A DNA stretch of 25,671 bases from NCBI GenBank assembly GCA_024231375.1, contig JAAEQP010000155.1, forward strand, positions 1 through 25,671. Direction: 5' to 3'. The position numbers and the translations under genes were made by a program. Within the stretch, counting starts at the first letter, position 1; each line of letters begins with the position of its first letter. The notes below the pieces were generated by a model. The model saw nothing but the letters and a program-made list of their open reading frames with translations. It had not been told where the DNA came from and ran no database searches. Source of the DNA: a bacterium. Lineage in GTDB: Bacteria > Hydrogenedentota > Hydrogenedentia > Hydrogenedentiales > SLHB01. Positions 15,765 to 23,322 of the stretch are shown here, one piece after another.

Positions 15765-15845
15765 TGAGAGCGCTGCACACGAGGTGCCGGACTGCGGCCG
15801 ACCGAAGTGTGAATGAGTGCGAGTTCTTCAACAGCGCGACAGTCC

Positions 15846-17255
15846 CTATTCGAGTGGTGCCGGGTGCATGACGCCTTCGGATTGGGAGACGACGACGGTG
15901 CCGACGCTGTCGCCGGTGATGTTGACCATGGTACGGCACATGTCGAGGAAGCGGTCGAGGCCTATGATGATGCCGATGCCTTCGATGGGGAGGCCGACGG
16001 AATCGAGGATGATGGTCATGAGGGCGATGCTGGCGCCGGGGATGCCGGCGGTGCCGACGGACACGAGTATGGCGGTGAGGAACACCATGAATTGCTGCTG
16101 GAGGCTGAGATCGATGCCGTAGACTTGGGCGATGAAGAGGCTGGCCACGGAGGTGTAGAGGGCGGTGCCGTCCATGTTGATGGTGGCGCCGATGGGCAGC
16201 ATGAAGTTGCAGACGTTCTCGTCGGCGCCGACGCGTTTGTGGGCGCATTCGATGGTGACGGGCAAGGTGGCGGAACTGGACGAGGTGCTGAAGGAGACTT
16301 GGAAGGCGGGCGCCATGCCTTTGAGGAATCGCAGGGGCGAAATGCGGCCGACCACGGAGACCAGCACGAAGGAGAGAAACACGAAATGGAGTCCCAGCCC
16401 AAAGACAACGGTGAAACAGTATTTGGCGAGGGTCACGACGTATTCGATGCCGAGGGTGGCGATGGCTTTGGCCATGAGGGTAAACACACCAATGGGCGCA
16501 AGCACCATGATCCATAGCACGATGGTGATGAAGGCCTTATCCAGGGCCTGGAACACGTGCAACGCGGGTTGGGCAGTCTGCTTGTCGAGGGCAGCGAGGG
16601 CCGCTCCCAGGATGATGGCGAAGAAAATGATGACCAACGGGCTCTGGCCGGCCATGACGGGGTTTTGAATGATCTTGGGCATCATCTGGGTTTGGATGCG
16701 CATGCCCAGGGAGTGCTGTTCCTCTTTCTTGGCCGCTTCAGCCTGGGTCTCCGCCTGTTCGATGAGCTCTTCGCGTCCGCTGCCGGGACGGATGACGTTG
16801 ACGCACACCAATCCGATGATGACGGCCACGGCGGTGGTGCCAAAGTAGAAGAGGAGGCTCTTGGCGCCCAGGGATCCGAGTTTCCGGACATCGCCGATGC
16901 CGGCCACACCACACACGATGGACACGAAGATCAGGGGTGTGATGACGAGTTTGAGCAGACGGACAAACAGGCTGCCGAAGATGTTGAGATAGTCGGTGAC
17001 GAAGGCGGTTTCGCCCACGGCCGCGAGAGCCCATCCTGCGCCGATTCCGGCGACCATGGCGATGAAGATCTGAATGGGAATGCTGTAGCGCTTGCGAAGA
17101 ACCAAGAGGAACACGATCATGGTGGCGAAGAGGATGGCCGCGTTGAGCATCATGGGACCGACGCCGCGGAACGTGCCGTCGTCGCGAACGGATTCGAAGC
17201 TCAGGTACAGGGCCAAGGCGAGAAAGAGGAGAATCGGTATGGCGCGTTTCTTCAT
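15846..17255 (-). CDS. DAACS-family dicarboxylate/glutamate:cation symporter
   Basis: A 469-residue inner-membrane transporter that imports acidic amino acids or C4-dicarboxylates with Na+ or H+. Hydrophobic segments run through the whole length. Signature motifs are present: serine-rich hairpin SSSSATLP (325-332), NMDGT (360-364) and the last-helix ligand set D434, D438, R441, N445, D449 in LDRFLDMCRTMVNITGD. These match the spacing of the substrate- and cation-binding residues known from GltPh; the arginine favours a substrate with a second carboxylate. A charged insert (EELIEQAETQAEAAKKEEQHS, 162-182) sits between transmembrane segments, longer than in many homologues. The start ATG 17255 follows a weak AAAGAGAA site. 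A 35-residue membrane protein gene lies 68 bases upstream on the same strand. Confidence 0.92.
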   Translation of the reverse strand: MKKRAIPILLFLALALYLSFESVRDDGTFRGVGPMMLNAAILFATMIVFLLVLRKRYSIPIQIFIAMVAGIGAGWALAAVGETAFVTDYLNIFGSLFVRLLKLVITPLIFVSIVCGVAGIGDVRKLGSLGAKSLLFYFGTTAVAVIIGLVCVNVIRPGSGREELIEQAETQAEAAKKEEQHSLGMRIQTQMMPKIIQNPVMAGQSPLVIIFFAIILGAALAALDKQTAQPALHVFQALDKAFITIVLWIMVLAPIGVFTLMAKAIATLGIEYVVTLAKYCFTVVFGLGLHFVFLSFVLVSVVGRISPLRFLKGMAPAFQVSFSTSSSSATLPVTIECAHKRVGADENVCNFMLPIGATINMDGTALYTSVASLFIAQVYGIDLSLQQQFMVFLTAILVSVGTAGIPGASIALMTIILDSVGLPIEGIGIIIGLDRFLDMCRTMVNITGDSVGTVVVSQSEGVMHPAPLE

Positions 17256-17323
17256 GGTTCTCTTTCGGCGTGGTTATGCGGCGAAGTCTATCGCCGCGTG
17301 CGGACAGAAGGCGGGCCCGTCTG

Positions 17324-17431
17324 TCAGGACCTCAGAATCTTCACCACGATGATGGCGATGACGAACGGCGCGATGGCAAACAGCCACCACTTGTTGTTCA
17401 CGAAGAACAGGTAAATGTCGGTGTAATCCAA
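17324..17431 (-). CDS. 35-residue single-span membrane protein (TTG start)
   Basis: Read on the - strand, TTG 17431 opens a 35-codon frame ending in TGA at 17324: MDYTDIYLFFVNNKWWLF, then AIAPFVIAIIVVKILRS. It has a polar/aromatic N-terminus with a WW pair, one strong hydrophobic helix (about residues 17-31) and a basic C-terminus. This is the classic layout of a small inner-membrane protein, with positive-inside ends predicting an outside N-terminus. A G-rich stretch (GGGGG) about 8 bases upstream could act as a ribosome site; no ATG or GTG is in frame. It lies between the zinc-finger membrane protein gene and the symporter gene. It may be a regulatory or accessory subunit of the symporter, but that is only position-based inference. 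Confidence 0.5.
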   Translation of the reverse strand: MDYTDIYLFFVNNKWWLFAIAPFVIAIIVVKILRS

Positions 17432-17482
17432 GGCTGAACCCCCGTCCCCGCCGGGTCCCCGAACCGTTTGTCTCGCCCCGTG

Positions 17483-18187
17483 CTATCGGTCGTACCGGTC
17501 TTTCAACGACTCGCGGTACTCGGCCAGTTCTTCCGGCGTCATGTTGTCCCGTTGCTCTTGAAGCGCTTGGGCTTCAAGGTCGGCTGTGCGCGCGGGGTCG
17601 GTGAAAACCGCCACGATGGAAAGCAGCACCACCAGGACGGAACCGATGATGCCCATGAAGCATTTGGGCCGATCTTCGAAGTACTCTTCCCTGGTGAGGC
17701 CGACGAAGGCCCATAGCGCGGAGAACACGGGAAGAATCAGGATGACCACGGGCGTGGGGAAGTAGGCGGTACCACCCAGGGGGATGCGCCGCAACGTGGG
17801 GAAGATCAGCATGAGAGCCACCACCACGAGACCGGCGATGGCGACATAGAGGCTCCACTGCCAGGGCTCGGGACCTCGTTGGGCGCTGGCGGCCAGGATG
17901 AGGTCTTCGTCTTCGAGTTCGCCGTTGTCTTCGTCTTGAAGCGCAGCCAGACCGGTAGCGCCCGCGGCGGCAGCGGCGCCACCGTGCTTGCGCTTCTCTC
18001 TGCGCGCACGGCGCTCTTCGTGGCATGCGTTGCACAAGCGCCTGCCGCTACGTGTGATGTGAACATGGTCTGGACAGACCATTTTGCTGCACGTCTCACA
18101 CGTCAGCGCGCATTCGTTGCACAGAAGCGACTGGCATTCCACGCAATACCCTTCAGAACTGCGAACCTTGCAGACTGAGCACTCCAT
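17483..18187 (-). CDS. B-box/zinc-finger-like membrane protein with three helices
   Basis: A 234-residue protein of unknown function. ATG 18187 is preferred because AAGGAG lies 6 bases upstream; the longer frame adds 11 non-conserved-looking residues. The N-terminus carries Cys pairs C3/C6, C15/C18, C23/C26, C30/C33, then C38, H41, H43 and C52/C55, the ligand rhythm of a B-box or double zinc-ribbon. A basic stretch (RRARREKRKHGG) and Ala/Gly and acidic linkers follow. Three hydrophobic helices lie at about 111-130, 143-163 and 177-196, then a charged helical tail (AEYRESLKDRYDR). The zinc part would lie in the cytoplasm, with the body in the inner membrane. B-box-like domains attached to membrane segments occur in many bacteria without assigned roles. 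Confidence 0.75.
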   Translation of the reverse strand: MECSVCKVRSSEGYCVECQSLLCNECALTCETCSKMVCPDHVHITRSGRRLCNACHEERRARREKRKHGGAAAAAGATGLAALQDEDNGELEDEDLILAASAQRGPEPWQWSLYVAIAGLVVVALMLIFPTLRRIPLGGTAYFPTPVVILILPVFSALWAFVGLTREEYFEDRPKCFMGIIGSVLVVLLSIVAVFTDPARTADLEAQALQEQRDNMTPEELAEYRESLKDRYDR

Positions 18188-18193
18188 GACGTT

Positions 18194-18199
18194 CTCCTT
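18194..18199 (-). promoter_or_regulatory. Ribosome binding site AAGGAG deciding the zinc-finger protein start
   Basis: AAGGAG on the - strand sits 6 bases before ATG 18187, which begins MECSVC. The region from here to 18401 (the end of the next gene) contains no gene I can support. Confidence 0.6.
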
Positions 18200-18401
18200 T
18201 TCGGTGCCCATCCTCCCCAACTCAATCTAGCACACCGCGACCCGGTTTGCAACGCAACACGCGTATCCCAGAACGTCTGGTAACGAGTTGTGGCGCGGGT
18301 GGAGTGCTTGGTGACGCCTGAGTTCTACGTGCGCGCCACTTGGCAGTCTTACGAGACGATCCGGGTGTATCCGAAACGGGTCTTGGAGGGTGTGCGGATG
18401 G

Positions 18402-21400
18402 TTACGAAGCGCCGATCCGGATTCGAACACGTCCGGATGTACCGGTCAGGACATCACAGGCCACAAGGTCGTAGGGACCCGGGGCCTCGTTGGCGGCCAT
18501 GGGAAGGAAGAGGTCCCCTTGCCCTCCGTCGCATACGATGGTTCGCGACATCCGGTCGAGAGGACGGCCCTTGTCCGGCCCGAAACGGGGGACGAGTTCG
18601 ATGCGCACGGGGTGGCGGCCGGGCCGACCGGCGGCGGCGTGGACGGTGAGGTGAAGGGGCAACCGGCCCGGCGGCAGGAACCGCTTGGGGGCGACTACGG
18701 TGACCGATTCGACGGTGTAGGGCAGCGCGGCGAAGACGGCGGCCTGGCCAGGTTCCTGAGGCACGCGAACGCGGCCTTTTCGGGAGACCTTCTCGCCCGC
18801 GATCACGTCGTACACGTGGGGATGCGGGAACCGGAACGTCGCGCGGTCCGGTTCGTGGGCGGGGTCTCCCGGACCGAACGCGGCGATGTGGGCCATGCCA
18901 TACCGGTACGTGGCGTAGGACATGGGAAGGGGATCCCGGCGTTCGGTCTCAATGTCGATTGCCGGGGGAAGGGCCATGTTGGCAAGCGCGGCGGCCACCA
19001 AGCGACGCAGGCTATCAGCATCATCACCCAAGCCGTTGAGTGGGTAGTGGGGCGCTACGTGGTTCATAAGGATGTGGACGCCGGTGGCACGCCGCACGAA
19101 CCAGACGCCGCCACCGGGCGCGTGTCCGAGCACGACCGCGCCGGTTGGGGTCAGTCCGGCATGGGCGGCCACATGGGGCAGCGTGACGTTGACCGCACCG
19201 GCAGGGCCGTCGTAGCGTATGGACACGGGCGCACGTTGAGGCAGGGGTTGGCCGGGGGTCTGTTCCACGCCGAACAGGGCCGCCAGGGGCGACGCGGTAC
19301 GGGGCCGCCCGTGGCCGTCGAAGGTGGCGGGCAACACGTCGGCGAGGAGGTGCCCGCCCGCCTTGCTGAAGCGCATGATGGCGGAGACTTCGGCTGCGCT
19401 GAGGGCACGGGCGAGGGGCAGCACCAGGAGCCGGTAGTCGTCCAGTGCGCCACCGATCAGGTCGTGGGCCGAGACCATGTCGTATTGGTAGCCGAGATGG
19501 GTCAGCACGTCGGTCAGGACGCGTTGCGTGCGGAGGTAGTCGCCGGAGATGGGCGATTCCAGGCAATCGACGTAGCGGCTGGGCGCGCTGTCCAGCACTG
19601 CAATGCCGCTGTTCACGCGGTCGGCGGTCAGGAGGACGTGGTCGACGCCTCGCCGGACGCGGGCCAGTTCGACCACGACCTCGGCGAATCCCGATGTGGG
19701 CCGTCCGTTCGGTTCGAGCAACGGAAGAGCGGTGCTGTCGTAAGCCGTGCCGAGAGCGCCCGGCCACGAGATGGCGCCGCATCCGTCGAGGAGCGCCTGC
19801 CACACGTGACGACGAAGTGCGGCGGGGTCGGTGGACGGACGGAGGACGAGTACCGGGCAGCCGTCGCTGTCGGCCCGGGAACGGAGGGAGGCAAACCCGC
19901 CACGGTGGGCGGGGTCCAAGGCGAGATCGTGGGCGGCGACGCCGAGTTGGGGCCAGTCGTATCCCTGGTAGACGGTGTCGCCGGGGGCGAGGCCGAACCC
20001 GATCCGTGATTTGGGCGCGACGGCGCGGACGCGTCCGGCAGCAGTCGCGTGGGCGCCGGCAAACACGGAATCCATGTAGAGGCGGAAATCGATCCAGGGC
20101 GCGTAGACCCCCAAGGCGCGTGCAGCGCTTTCGGGCGGCGGCGCCACGTCGTCCCACCGGTCGAACTGGGTACCCCATGCGGCGTTGACCTGGTCCAACC
20201 CGCCGTAGGCGTTCAGCAACCATGCGTGGTATCCGTCGAGGCACGAGGGCGACTGGCAGAGATTGTCCCGGTGACGGGTGAGGCAGTTGCCGCGGCCGAG
20301 CCAGAACCGATCGACGCCGACACGCGCCAACCGGGATGCCGTATCCGCGGCGGCCTCGAGCTGGCTAGCGGTGAACGCCGGGTCGCTGAGGCATGGTGTA
20401 CGGATGGAACTACCGGATGCGTCATCCGGCGTCAAGGAGACGATTTCGCATGCCGGTCGCAGTCCGCACTCGATCGTGTGGGTAGCCAAGCTGGGGCGGG
20501 CGGCGGTGAGCGCGATGTCAACGCCGAGAGCCCGCAGTCCTCGGGCCGCGGCGCGCGCGCCGTACTCGTCACCGAGATCGGGGGCCACGACAAGTTTCAG
20601 TTTGCCTGGATCGGGGGTATGCCGGACGGGTAGGCGGACACCGGCGTAGGCAGCGGCCCGGAGATCCCACTCGGCGGGTTCGGGCGCGTTGGTCGTGAGC
20701 GCATAGGCTTCGAGCTTCACATAAGGCGCAACGAGGTCGGCCAAGCGCAGGGTGACGGACACGGTGCCGCCCTCGCCGGGGACTTCGGCGTGTGCCTGGC
20801 CGAGGAAGCGGCCGTAGGCGTCGGTGGCCCGCACAAGGAAGGCGCCCCGGCCGAGTACTTGGAGCATACGTTCGACGGTCGCCCGCGCGGGGTCGGTGGG
20901 GTCCGCGGCGCCGAGACCGGCCAGGGCGCGGTGGCCGGGCGATTCGGGCACGCGCACCATCACGTCGATGCTGTCGTGGGGCGACAGGACCGGTTTCGAC
21001 ACGCGCAGTTCCTCGATGACGGGCCAGTCGTCGATGACGAGGGACTGGGTGTGCCACGATGCGACCTTGGCGCCGTCGAAGAGCCAGACGTCCACCATGC
21101 ATGGTCCCGCGCCGCCGGGCAGGTAGATGGGGTAATCCTGCTGCCCCTTGTACAAAGGTGCGTCGGGGCCGTAGTCGAAGGCGACGTGCCACCCCCGTCC
21201 GGGACGGCGCACCTGAGTCTTCACGGTGTAGGCGCGGTCGGCGGGTTGAGTGAAGCGGACGGTGAACTGGCGCAGCCCGCGTTTGGCCGCGAACTCCTGC
21301 AGTTCGCGGAACGGCGGAGGCGGCGCATCGGGGTCGTCGGTCTGTGCACTGATATCGACGGCATCGACGGCGGCAACTCGTAGCGGCAGGTCGCGGCCGG

Positions 21401-22220
21401 CGGTCCACACGATGGCGTGGGCCAGGAAGGACAGATAGGAATCCAGGTGTTCGCCGGCCGTGTGCAGGTTGATTGCCTGGCCGAGCAGAAGACAGTGGAA
21501 CCGGGGCGGATCGCCGGGAAGATCCATGAACGTGATGCGACCGCGGCCCCAGACGCCGGTATGGACAACGTCGATCCCGCCGGGCCATTCGTTGGCGTAA
21601 TCGCTAGCGGCACACCATGCGGCCGCGGCGTTGGAGAGGGGCGGCGTGAGGGGGGCGGCACGCTCCTTCGCGGCCACGGCGGGCAACGCCGCGTCGAGCA
21701 TTTCGCGCATCGGCGCGGGCGCGGACGTAGCGGGCGCGTTGGCCAGAAGCAGCCCCACGCCACGGTTCACCTGGTCCGCAACGGCCTGTTGGACAGGGCC
21801 GGATAGCGCGTGCAAATCCATGTTGGCGAGGATGATGACGTCCGGATTCTTGTCGAGGGCGCGGGTGAGGAGCACGGATGGCGGAGGGGCGTCCATGGTG
21901 TCGGCGGGGCCGTCCAGACGGCCTGAGTCCCATGCGGGAACGACGGAGAACCGCACGTCGAGGCGTGCTTCGAGAAGGACCGCGTCGTAGAGTGTGTAGC
22001 GGGGCGCGACGAGGAGGGCGCGGACGGGTCCATGGGCGAGCGGCTTCGCCCAAACCACATGGGGCTCAAGGGGATTGGCGCGGGGTCCCCACTGGGGGAA
22101 ATCGCCTGGGGGCGCGCCTTGGACCGGGACCGCGACAGGGAGGGTGAGCAGGATCAGGCACAGGAGCCGCGGCGTGTCCGCGAATGGGCGAGGTCGCCAT
22201 GTGGTTCGGCCCGACTGCAC
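18402..22220 (-). CDS. Large secreted GH42-like (beta-galactosidase-like) protein, probably non-catalytic
   Basis: A 1272-residue protein read from GTG 22220 (GGGAG about 9 bases upstream). The frame is open to 22463, but only from here does a Sec signal start the protein (PRLLCLILLTLPVAVPVQG, 17-35). Residues about 60-270 contain a class-I-amidotransferase-like fold (VLLTRALDKNPDVIILANMDL). Beta domains follow to about 540. From 540 to 860 is a GH42-type TIM barrel, recognised by CLDGYHAWLLNAYGGLDQVN then AAWGTQF, and DFRLYMDSVFAGAHATAAGRV. At 880-975 is the GH42 middle domain (GYQYDMVSAHDL, DDYRLLVLPLARALSAAEV). C-terminal beta domains end the protein. The positions where GH42 enzymes carry their two catalytic glutamates read WLGRGN (640-645) and VLVLRPS (790-796), with no glutamate. 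Codon use is extremely GC-rich. It is divergent from the PilZ gene. Confidence 0.72.
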   Translation of the reverse strand: MQSGRTTWRPRPFADTPRLLCLILLTLPVAVPVQGAPPGDFPQWGPRANPLEPHVVWAKPLAHGPVRALLVAPRYTLYDAVLLEARLDVRFSVVPAWDSGRLDGPADTMDAPPPSVLLTRALDKNPDVIILANMDLHALSGPVQQAVADQVNRGVGLLLANAPATSAPAPMREMLDAALPAVAAKERAAPLTPPLSNAAAAWCAASDYANEWPGGIDVVHTGVWGRGRITFMDLPGDPPRFHCLLLGQAINLHTAGEHLDSYLSFLAHAIVWTAGRDLPLRVAAVDAVDISAQTDDPDAPPPPFRELQEFAAKRGLRQFTVRFTQPADRAYTVKTQVRRPGRGWHVAFDYGPDAPLYKGQQDYPIYLPGGAGPCMVDVWLFDGAKVASWHTQSLVIDDWPVIEELRVSKPVLSPHDSIDVMVRVPESPGHRALAGLGAADPTDPARATVERMLQVLGRGAFLVRATDAYGRFLGQAHAEVPGEGGTVSVTLRLADLVAPYVKLEAYALTTNAPEPAEWDLRAAAYAGVRLPVRHTPDPGKLKLVVAPDLGDEYGARAAARGLRALGVDIALTAARPSLATHTIECGLRPACEIVSLTPDDASGSSIRTPCLSDPAFTASQLEAAADTASRLARVGVDRFWLGRGNCLTRHRDNLCQSPSCLDGYHAWLLNAYGGLDQVNAAWGTQFDRWDDVAPPPESAARALGVYAPWIDFRLYMDSVFAGAHATAAGRVRAVAPKSRIGFGLAPGDTVYQGYDWPQLGVAAHDLALDPAHRGGFASLRSRADSDGCPVLVLRPSTDPAALRRHVWQALLDGCGAISWPGALGTAYDSTALPLLEPNGRPTSGFAEVVVELARVRRGVDHVLLTADRVNSGIAVLDSAPSRYVDCLESPISGDYLRTQRVLTDVLTHLGYQYDMVSAHDLIGGALDDYRLLVLPLARALSAAEVSAIMRFSKAGGHLLADVLPATFDGHGRPRTASPLAALFGVEQTPGQPLPQRAPVSIRYDGPAGAVNVTLPHVAAHAGLTPTGAVVLGHAPGGGVWFVRRATGVHILMNHVAPHYPLNGLGDDADSLRRLVAAALANMALPPAIDIETERRDPLPMSYATYRYGMAHIAAFGPGDPAHEPDRATFRFPHPHVYDVIAGEKVSRKGRVRVPQEPGQAAVFAALPYTVESVTVVAPKRFLPPGRLPLHLTVHAAAGRPGRHPVRIELVPRFGPDKGRPLDRMSRTIVCDGGQGDLFLPMAANEAPGPYDLVACDVLTGTSGRVRIRIGAS

Positions 22221-22311
22221 GTATGGGTCTCCCGGTTGCGGCCACAAGATCTGCCGATCCCTTAACTTACGGCGTCCATTGGAAATCGCGCCGCAATTCG
22301 GATATCGTTTA

Positions 22312-22321
22312 CAGTATACTG
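22312..22321. promoter_or_regulatory. Palindromic TATACT -10-like element between divergent genes
   Basis: CAGTATACTG is a perfect 10-base palindrome containing TATACT on both strands, in the 190-base region between the GH42-like gene (- strand) and the PilZ gene (+ strand). It is unusually AT-rich for this locus. Neither side shows a good -35 box at ideal spacing, so it could equally be an operator half. Confidence 0.3.
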
Positions 22322-22410
22322 AGTAGGAACGAACGGCAACAGTGTATCGTGCGGGACCGGGTTCGCGCGAGTGTGTGATACGTGCCGTTGCGCAGGGTGA
22401 AAGGCTCTCC

Positions 22411-22875
22411 ATGACGGACGAGATGTTCTTCAATACCGACGCCGACTCGCTTCGGAGAGGCAAACGCCGGACGAAGCGTACCGAGACGTGCCGTCCCTGC
22501 GTGGTATGGCCGGCGGACGCGCCGGAGATCGCGTTTCAGGGTGTGGCGATCAACGTGACCCCCTACGGTCTGTTGATTCGCATGCTTGACTCGATGCCGC
22601 CGGGCACGCAGATCAAGGTTCAGCTGATGCGGGACGAAGAGTTTCGTGAACCTTTGGCCTCCCCTCTCGACGGCATCGTCGTGCGCGTGGAGGAGGGTGA
22701 GGGTGGGTTCACCGACCACGGCGTGCAGATCGAGCGGGAAGAGATCCAGCGGGCGGAGACAAAGCCGATTCGTCCGACGAGGAAACCGGTGCCCGCCAAA
22801 CCGACCCCTAAGACACGTATGCATACTGTTGACTTCACTATAGGCGACCGGGGAATCCGGCGGACGGAGAAATAG
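22411..22875 (+). CDS. PilZ-domain protein
   Basis: A 154-residue cytoplasmic protein. ATG 22411 follows AAAGG at good spacing; the longer frame from 22342 adds unlikely residues. A basic N-terminal segment (RRGKRRTKRTETCRP, about 15-29) matches the PilZ RxxxR region. INVTPYGLLIRM (47-58) matches the second motif (D/N-x-S-x-x-G), with threonine in place of serine. Beta strands continue to GVQIEREE (about 110), then a Pro/Lys-rich linker. PilZ domains bind cyclic di-GMP and control motility, adhesion or exopolysaccharide. With the altered serine, binding is likely but not certain. The receiver gene starts 1 base after its stop, so the pair form an operon and probably one signalling unit. Confidence 0.78.
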   Translation: MTDEMFFNTDADSLRRGKRRTKRTETCRPCVVWPADAPEIAFQGVAINVTPYGLLIRMLDSMPPGTQIKVQLMRDEEFREPLASPLDGIVVRVEEGEGGFTDHGVQIEREEIQRAETKPIRPTRKPVPAKPTPKTRMHTVDFTIGDRGIRRTEK

Positions 22876-22876
22876 C

Positions 22877-23272
22877 GTGGCAAATCCGAAAATACTGGTC
22901 GTGGACGATGAACCGGATGTGGTGATGCTCATCACGCGTACCCTTCAGAACGAGGGGTTCGAGGTGGTGAACGCCTACGACGGCATCAGCGCCATCGATC
23001 TGGCCGAATCGGAGAAGCCGGACCTGGTGTTGCTCGACATCATGATGCCCATGATGAGCGGGTACGAGGTGTGCGAGCAGTTGAAGGCCAGTCCCGAAAC
23101 CAAGTTCATTCCCGTCGTGTGCCTGTCGTCGGCCCACACCGCCGACGCCATGGAACGCACCCGCCGCGCCGGCGCCGCCACCCTCATCGTCAAACCCTTC
23201 ACCGGCGCCGAACTCATCGCCCAGATCCACCGCCACCTCGACCGCGGTCAGGAACCCGCCGAGGTGCAGTAG
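22877..23272 (+). CDS. Single-domain response regulator (CheY-like receiver)
   Basis: A 131-residue receiver with no output domain. Acidic pocket D10/D11 (VVDDEPD), phospho-acceptor D54 (LVLLDIMMPMMSGYE), S84/S85 at the switch position and K106 in IVKPF are all conserved, so it should be phosphorylated by a partner kinase. The sequence looks more like the DivK/PleD receiver type (VLLDIMMPMMSGYEVCEQLK) than chemotaxis CheY. GTG 22877 starts 1 base after the PilZ stop, with GGAG upstream inside the PilZ gene. Output is presumably through protein-protein contact, possibly with the PilZ protein; that is inference from the operon. Confidence 0.92.
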   Translation: MANPKILVVDDEPDVVMLITRTLQNEGFEVVNAYDGISAIDLAESEKPDLVLLDIMMPMMSGYEVCEQLKASPETKFIPVVCLSSAHTADAMERTRRAGAATLIVKPFTGAELIAQIHRHLDRGQEPAEVQ

Positions 23273-23306
23273 GGGCGGGGGACTGTCGGCTCTGAGCAAC
23301 CACCGC

Positions 23307-23311
23307 GGAGG
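23307..23311 (+). promoter_or_regulatory. Ribosome binding site GGAGG deciding the propeller-like protein start
   Basis: GGAGG is 11 bases before GTG 23323 but only 2 bases before TTG 23314, so GTG is the likelier start. Confidence 0.5.
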
Positions 23312-23322
23312 CATTGAGACGA

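Noticed and set aside
18405..18440. A T-loop-like GTTCGAATCC on the - strand, suggesting a tRNA
   Set aside because: It falls in the last codons of the GH42-like gene (VRIRIGAS), and no acceptor stem, D-arm or anticodon arm can be built around it.
18290..18649. Open + strand frame with GC-rich third positions beginning at GTG 18290
   Set aside because: Most of it is antisense to the end of the GH42-like gene, where extreme GC bias creates open shadow frames; no ribosome site or recognisable domain.
18390..20009. 539-codon + strand open frame
   Set aside because: Antisense to the GH42-like gene; low-complexity Gly/Arg/Val composition typical of a shadow frame in high-GC DNA.
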